Shown piece after piece: positions 57,064 through 64,000 of a stretch of DNA of 64,000 nucleotides. Made by a program: the position numbers and the translations under genes. The notes beneath the pieces are model-generated. The model did no database searches and was not told the origin of the DNA. It was given only the letters and a program-made list of their open reading frames with translations. How positions within the stretch are numbered: the stretch's first letter is position 1; the number at the start of each line of letters is the position of its first letter. This DNA is from Pleurostoma richardsiae (Eukaryota > Ascomycota > Sordariomycetes > Calosphaeriales > Pleurostomataceae): the NCBI GenBank assembly GCA_030052745.1, contig JANBVO010000003.1, positions 1,984,001-2,048,000 on the forward strand. Direction: 5' to 3'.

Positions 57064-60000
57064 GCAGGCTGCTTACGCATCATGTTGATCTGCTGATTGT
57101 CCGTTGCTTTGCTTGCGTTATCTCTTTGCCGAATCTCGGGATTAATGCGATATAGACTGGTCATACATACGTATCACGGTGTTATCTGTCCCCTTCTCTG
57201 TTATGGTGCCTTCAGCTGGCTCGCTTCTAGGATGATGGAAAGGGGGGGGGAGGGAATCAATAGATGGATGGGATCTGTTTTGTATGGTTCAGATGAGGAA
57301 GGGGATACTGCCCCAACGAAACACGCTTTTTGTATGGTAGACGGATGTTGTTCTGTTTATGCTGCGATTTCGTCTGGGCCCGTCGAGGTCGAATAGGAAT
57401 ATCCGAGTGCTTCTCATTCTCCCTTGCAGGTTCAAATATAAACAATTAATTGGGTGATAATATCTCGATGAAAAAGATAATTACCTCTTGCGTGCCGCGA
57501 CTCGAGCGTGACTGGGTAGTGTCCTCAGGCGGGACAACTGACAGTTTGCAAGTGGCTGCGGGCCGATCAGGAACATATGTGTAGAAGACGGGCGGCTTCG
57601 AGTCTTCAGTGTCTCTTCTTGGAGTATACGGGGATGAGTCCAACGACCTCGAGGCGATCGTACATATCAAGGCTTGCCAGAGGCTATTGTCACAGTGGTT
57701 CGGTCGACCGCCCGTGGAGGATCATGACGTCGCGCCATCGATCTCATCTCCTGTGCTGAAGAAATCAACCCGTCTATTCCGGTCTGCAGCGAGCCAGCCG
57801 CCCATGTCATACAGAACCTCCCGACCAATCGAACATCTCCATCAGCCCTCCGTGACACTCCGCCAGCGAAGTGCAGTAAGGTAAGCAGATGCGGCCGACA
57901 TGCTTGGCACCGCCACACCGGACGTCCGGCGACGGTCACGTAGGAGCGAGTGACTACTTAGATGGTATATCTTCAAGACCTCCCGCCACGGTGTCTTTCT
58001 CTCGCTTCCTGAGTGATGGGTACTGCGCTCCGCGCTATCGCTACCTCCCGGCTGACCCCTTAGGCCTCCTCTTTACGATACTATGGGACGTTCACACATA
58101 GGACGGCTAACTTAGACCCCGACAACACCTAGCTTGAGCAGTGACCAAGGCATAAAGGAGTTCAGTGAGCCCATCAGCGAGAGCTGGCGGCGCAATATCA
58201 GCGAAGGGCAGCAGAACCTGAGGGACAAGAGATCGCTACGGTGCAGATTTCGAGGCAGCTTCGCCCGACGCCGTCTCCGGGTGCGATGCCCCTCACCGGT
58301 CCGGGCCGTACGGCGATGGACCTCGAGGGAAAGTGACAGAGCGGGCCTCGTCCATTGAGATGTCGTCTGTTTCTTCTTACCTCGCAGAACCTCTAAACGG
58401 AAGTAAGTCCGCTTTGCAGACGCCTCTCTCTACACCATCGACTGCAACTTCCTCGCAAGATTATGCACGCTGGTCTTGTGTGCGTTGGAGTAACTCCGTT
58501 AGGCTAGGTATCGGAGGAAAAAATCTGACGGCGGTATGTCAAGTTATCACAGCTTACCACCGGTCCTCTTGTCGGTGGGGGCTTGTGTCCACATATCGAC
58601 CTTCACGGCCCTCGAGCCTCGACTTTGTCACTATGAAAGAATCAAGTCGAGACTCTTAAGGCTGACGCGGCTGACACTGCGACCAGGGACTCCCCTGCTG
58701 CACAAGCTTTTGCACCCGGCTAGGCTCTCGAAACCAGAGATAGCCTGCAAGCATGCGCTGACGCCGGAGCAAAACGACGGGTTGGGTCGCCCTCCTCCGT
58801 GGCTTGCCACGTATCTAGCGAAAGAGAGATAACTTAGAAGTTCCAGTTTCGTCCAGCAGCTATTTCCGTGCAGGTCCAGACCTGGTACTATCGACTCTGG
58901 GCCGCTCGGGCGCAGGTGCGTCTACTCTCAAATGGGAATCCACCGCGGTTATCCGGCACAGCTGAGAGGGTGAGACCCCTGCTTGGTTGCTGCATGCCTA
59001 GAGACACCTGAGAGACGCAATGGGTCGTGGCCTTCCTGGACACAGCAAATCGGACGGGCTCTCGCCGAAGCTTGTGCGCTTTAGGATTTTGCTGCCTTCT
59101 CTCTCGCATTGCGATGCCTTTTCCAGCATTGGATGCAGAGACTAAGCACGGCACAACCCTGGGCAGAAACCATACCTGATTCTGGGCTCGAGGAGGATAC
59201 TGCGCCTGGACAAGCATACCTACCTGTCCAATGAGAGCCGTCCTGGCTGGATGCTCGACGGGTCGAACGAGACCTGGCGGGCCGTGTGTGTTGGTTATTT
59301 TTGCTGTGTCCCGTCCGGAGTGGTACCTGTCCGGCTCGGATCCGCTCCGTGCGGCACATTCTCGCTCAGCCGGTCGATCATCACCCGGTAGGGCAGTCGG
59401 CCGGCCTACCGGCCGCTACACGTTTCCACGTGGAAATATACGACATGAACACGGATAGGGGGCACTGCCAATGTCCTGGAGACCACAGCCAAGCAGCTCG
59501 CCGTGCGACAAGCGCTCGATTGCTTTGCAGCCGAGCTGAAGTCACAAAGCGTCTGATCGGAGGCATCCCGGTCTGCTTTACGTGTACAATGCGGCTCAAT
59601 TTCAAGGCTCTCAACAGACCTCGTTCCGAACGGACCCCTTTGTGCTTGCTACTGGTTCTGTGCGGAAATAAGGACCCTAATACGCGCCTACACTCAAGCT
59701 GCTCCTTGTCTGTGATGCCGCCGAGGCCTGCTGCGGGCCTGGAAGCATAGCCAGGACTGCTCTATGATTCTGAAGCGAACGTACTGCCTTCTTCCACGGC
59801 GATCAGAAACGGATGCGCTGGAGGGGGCATGTGCACACTGGGTCCTGCTTTACGACACCTGGTCATACTCGTCCTAGAACTGTCATTACTTGAGTTCTTT
59901 GGGGGTCTCTTTCATGTATCTCGGTTTCGAATCACGGTTACCCCGGTAAACAGAGACGACGTCCATATCCATTCACCGTCTGATCCAGGTTGGCAGAACC

Positions 60001-63000
60001 ACGGTGTGCCGGCACGGAAGGAAGAGCCCCGTTCACTCACGAGCCGAGACTCATTTTCCCATGAGTGACAGCGGCGCGACGCTTGAGCTGAAGAGTCTCC
60101 CAACACAAGCTCTTCATGCCACGCTCAGGGCGGACGCCATTCACCTTCCTGTGTTCCCAATGACGTGACGTCCAGCCCTACGAGCATGTTATCCTGACTC
60201 GGCTCTAATGCCCCAGGTCGCTGCGCCTCCCCCGAGTCAGGTTTCTATTCCTGCCGCGAATGAACCCGGACCGCCGAGCAAAATGCGAATCTCCTGATCC
60301 TACTGCGTCACTCGACCCGAATGACATAGCCAAACCAAATCCCCGGGACACCCGGTGCCACGGCGAGGGTTATCGCCCCGAAAAGTCTTTTTAGCGGAGG
60401 ACCGTCCTGGGGCCGGCCCCGAGCCGGCGGGTGACTCCACCGCACACCGGGTGATGACAGAGCGTGGCAGATATGCGTGATACCAGACCCCATCCTGTGA
60501 GCTTTGCTCTTTCCGGCGTTTGAGGCTTCAGCTGAAGGAGATAAACGGCTTTTCGCATTGTTCAGGGTCCATCAGTCGCCGACCCCAAGATGACCGACTC
60601 GCGGAGAGGCGAAGGCTCTGTCACCTCAACCACGTGGTTCGGCTCTGCCTCCGACGGCTCCAGATGTCTCCTGCGCCCATGAGGAGGTACTGTACTTTCA
60701 CGATACCTTTCTCGATCCGCCTCACGGGTTGACGCTAAGTGGAGGAGCTGAGGGTGAGGCTTGCGACGCAGCTGAGACTCACGGACGCTCCGTTGCCGGC
60801 CTGCCCTACGTCAGAATGCCAAAAAAAATCCCCCCTTGCGCCTGTGGAAATTGCGCACTGCCCGAATTGGAAATATTTGGGAGCCATGATGAGGGCTCGG
60901 AAATGAGGCACACTGATCTTGATACGGCAGATAACCTTAATGCTGCGACAGGGGCCGTGTCTCACTGCCACAGGTCACAGACGCAAGGGAACGAAATGAG
61001 ATAAACGGCTCGCGAGATGGGATCTCAACGGCCAGGAGGAACCCATTCCTGGAGCGAACGTGCCGTTGCTTCTGTGAGTGGCAGGGCAGTTAGGCGTCAC
61101 GCCAGGGCGAGTATTCTACGCGCCCCTTAACCGCGGACGCCCATAGTACAGGCCTTGCTGCTTCAACCTCGGCCACTCGGTCGATCCCTCCATTGTACCG
61201 GCGTCTGGCCCCTCCTGGCGCTAAGATAATGTCCGGCTCTGGGCTATCGACCGGGTAGCGCGTGTCTGCAATCTCCCAGCCGGCAGCTTCCGAGGCGATT
61301 CGTCCCAGTAAGCGAAATATGCCCACATCGCCCCGGGTAGCGCATCGCGAAAAGCCTTTATTCCCTTCTGCCTTCCACAAAGAACAAAGAAACAATTGAT
61401 TTGAAATCGGGTGACAATGCCACAGATCTCCGGCAAACGGCCATGATCTCAAGGCCAATTTCGCCGATCCCAAGCCCCGGGCCCCTGAGGCTTGGATCGG
61501 GGGTGGAGCACTCCAGCCATGTGCCCTGGAGCCCGGGCGTCTGGGCGGCACCGTCGCCTACTAGCGACAGTGGCGACAGTGTTCGATAGACGAGAATTCT
61601 GCCGCCGTCTGCACCTTTGAAAACTTCACAAGAAGACGGCCATTGGGACGTATGATGATCATGAAATCAGGGAAGAAGAGGCGTCAAAAGCTGCACAATT
61701 CAGGATTTTCATCGACCGGCCTTGGAACGCCGGCATGCATTGTGAGCCCGAGAGTTGGTCGGAGCCGGCGGATTGGCCCAGCCCATGATGGCCGGCATCC
61801 TCTCAGGACCGGCCAAGGGCATCCGGCCCGACGGATTGCCCTGCATGAAAGAGGAGAAGAAGAAAGAAAAAGAAAAGATATGACAAAAAAAGAGGATGCA
61901 ATGCGCGATGGTGCGCTGGCGGTGAATAGGCGAGATAAAATGACCGGAATACGAGGAAACCTGCATGGCCCTGTCCGTCGCTTCGCTGCCTGTGCAGCAG
62001 CGACTGGCCAAACAAAACCTCAAGAGCAAGAGGTCGCCTCCCCAAAAATAGCACCGCCTCCCCCTCGATGCGGCTGCATCTCAAACGTCCCGAAAGGCGG
62101 ACGGCAGCCAGTCACAGGCCGGGGGTTCGAGATATTGTGCATGGCCTCGCATAAGTGCACTTTCTAGTCTGAGATGCACTTTTGTCCACTGAAGTCGGTG
62201 CAGTTTTAGTCGTGTAATCGTTTTGCTTCAATATTTCCTGTTTTCCTTCGTTTCGTCACCTACTCTCGTCCGTCTTGTGGCGAGAGTATGAGACGCTTCC
62301 AGTATCTGCCTGGGATGATTGAACGGCGAGTTCCGCGGGCCTGTGTGCTGGCAAGCGCCCTAATCATCCAGTCTCCACGTCCGGCCCGGCCTAAGTGGGC
62401 GGATGTTTTGAAGCACGTTTTTGACGTCAGGAAGCCCAGTGGCCCGCCTCGCCAAACGAAAAGAAGAGCTGAGTCCTAGCGTCCTGACCGCTCTGTCCAG
62501 CATCCTAGGCCTCGGCGCGAAACGCTGGGGCAGAAAAGAAACCCGCGACGTGTTAGTCAGTGCGAGTGATGAGAGAAGCGCACCGAGGCAGCCCCATATG
62601 AGCCCGGCTTGCGCGGAGGAGGCCCGGGCAGGTCCTGGCGTTTCTGCTGAGATAACAGGCTGCAACAAGTGGCAGCAGAATGGGCAGATGGCCCAGCAGC
62701 TGGCGGTGTTTGTCTGGTCGAGCAGAATTTCCAAACAGGGCGGCTCGTGCTAGCCGTATCGTGTGGTGACATCGCGATGAGCCAGTTCCTCTCGCTGTGT
62801 GGTCTGCAATGCAATGCAGGCGCCGTGGACACGTAGGTAGCAGAGCACAGTAGCGTGCAGCAAACTATCGTGTGCTGCTGCTTGCTGCTTGGTGATGCTG
62901 CGCAGGGGGTGAAAAAATAATACGGACAAACTTTGGGACGAAAACAAGCCTAATTCCCGCGAATTGTTAGCAGAGACTTCGTGGCCCGCTCCTTTTAGGT

Positions 63001-64000
63001 TGCGGATCTGGTACCTAATCGCAAAGATCCCCCCAATGTCTCATCGGGCGGTGGCTGGGGTTTCATGGAGAGAAACTCCATTAAACCATTAAAAAAAATA
63101 TTGATTAATTCAATTTTTTTGTTTTTTTATTGATTTTATTCCTCACCCTTTTCCCTGCTTCTTCCTCCCACCGCGATGAGGTTACTTTAGGGAGATAGAT
63201 ACCAAGTGATTCACTCACAGTGCGTGAGTTTTCTCGATAGCCAAGTTCTTTTCCTTTGTCCTGTCAGGAACACCGTCGGTTGCCGTGTAGCCTTGGTGAT
63301 CTTTCCTTATCAGCAATCTGGGTGTTCCGGCTGTGAGGCGGCACTCAATATATTGCACCCAGTCGGCCGTGCGGCCGTCCATGTCTTTTCAGCCTTCGGA
63401 GATGTCAGATTGCTGGGCCGCAAATTGGACTGAACCGACAAAGGAGACATCGTGGCTGGATGCCATCGGGATGTGTGAGACAGTGCGGCTACACATCGAT
63501 CGCTCTCACTGAGCGAACTATTCCGTCACCGTTTCCTGACCGGAAATATGGATGGAACCAGGCGCAGAGCCACTGACTTACCTAACTCACGCCTTAGCTT
63601 AAGCGCACCAGCTTGTACAGTACTTGGGGTACTTTGGCTATCGAGTGGGTGCAGGCAGGGGAGGCTTCGGGAAGGCGCGAGGGACCCCTGTCGACGACCC
63701 CCGACAAGCCTAGCTGTTCCTGGCACTCAGCCTAGCCAGCCAATCCTCGTTAGCGCTCTGGTCCCCCCACCCAAAAGGTTTTCTCGGATCTTGGCAACTC
63801 AGATATTCTGGGGCACGCTTTTCCAGCTCACACGTGTTTCCTGATTCAAAGCTCCCGCTGGTGGTGCCCAAGCGCCGTGCTCGATTCGTGTATTCCGTAT
63901 TACCGTACACATCACAGTACCCGAACACCGAAGAAGGAGAGGCTGCGATGGCAGAACGGACATGCTTCGGTGGCTGGAATGCTCGGCTGGTCATTGTTGA
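57064..64000. other. Gene-poor right end, 6.9 kb
   Basis: 3' UTR of the GH16 gene at left, including a 9-nt G run at 57242-57250. Beyond that many short ORFs on both strands have no recognisable domain, signal peptide or exon chain. A palindromic E-box is listed separately. AT-rich DNA with A/T runs occurs near 63090-63140. I can support no gene here. Confidence 0.4.
59423..59436. promoter_or_regulatory. 14-bp palindrome with central CACGTG
   Basis: TTTCCACGTGGAAA is a perfect palindrome around CACGTG, the site of bHLH factors such as Cbf1/Pho4 types. No gene was recognised next to it, so its target is unknown. Confidence 0.35.

Noticed and set aside
57609-57884. 91-codon plus-strand ORF, start reads like a helical protein
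   Set aside because: Only about 35 residues look protein-like and no family or splice partner was found.

Overview
The window looks like nuclear DNA of a filamentous ascomycete, most likely a Sordariomycete. Genes carry several short introns of about 45-120 nt with GT(A/G)NGT donors and CTRAY-type branch points. The readable proteins match fungal families: a New1/Elf1 ABC ATPase, a fungal-type UDP-glucosyltransferase, GH55, GH16 and PL20 carbohydrate enzymes, a fungal-specific transcription-factor domain and fungal GPI proteins. Exons were joined by hand from splice motifs, reading phase and remembered family sequences. No search was run.

Layout, left to right. At 1-444 (-) is the 5' part of adenylosuccinate lyase (ADE13), running off the left edge. 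It is divergent from a vacuolar-type amino-acid transporter (1239-3437, +). Next is a mitochondrial ribosomal protein S16 gene (4060-4559, -), which shares a 374-bp divergent promoter with an NAD(P)H-hydrate epimerase (4934-6189, +). A small Cys-rich ORF lies at 6273-6542 (-). After about 5.5 kb without a recognisable gene come a secreted PL20 glucuronan lyase (12005-12793, -) and a seven-exon sterol-glucosyltransferase-like gene with a VPS13/ATG2-like C-terminal tail (14246-17108, -). A second Cys-rich ORF is at 18720-19085 (-). A small GPI-type secreted protein (22546-22899, +) and a GH55 exo-beta-1,3-glucanase (24773-27420, -) follow.

The middle holds a run of plus-strand genes: a fungal-specific transcription-factor-domain protein (29447-31692), an RNPS1-like SR splicing factor (32155-33222), a cupin protein (34233-35170), a possible proline-rich repeat ORF (37028-37390) and a NEW1/Elf1-type ABC ATPase (38940-42337). 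A two-domain fasciclin GPI protein is on the other strand (42871-44433). From about 45.8 to 50 kb the sequence changes character. It holds decayed remains of an MFS transporter and a 2-oxoglutarate/Fe(II) oxygenase with stops of a kind that RIP produces, and a 27-bp near-perfect palindrome lies at its left side. A membrane-anchored GH16 enzyme (55537-57063, +) is the last gene recognised; nothing could be supported in the final 7 kb.

Two themes stand out. One is housekeeping: purine synthesis, mitochondrial and cytosolic translation, NAD(P)H repair and splicing. The other is surface or extracellular carbohydrate and cell-wall work: PL20, GH55, GH16, the fasciclin and GPI proteins, and perhaps the sterol glucosyltransferase. 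The long gene-poor stretches (6.5-12 kb, 19-22.5 kb, 48-55.5 kb, 57-64 kb) contain many short ORFs on both strands that match nothing I recognise.
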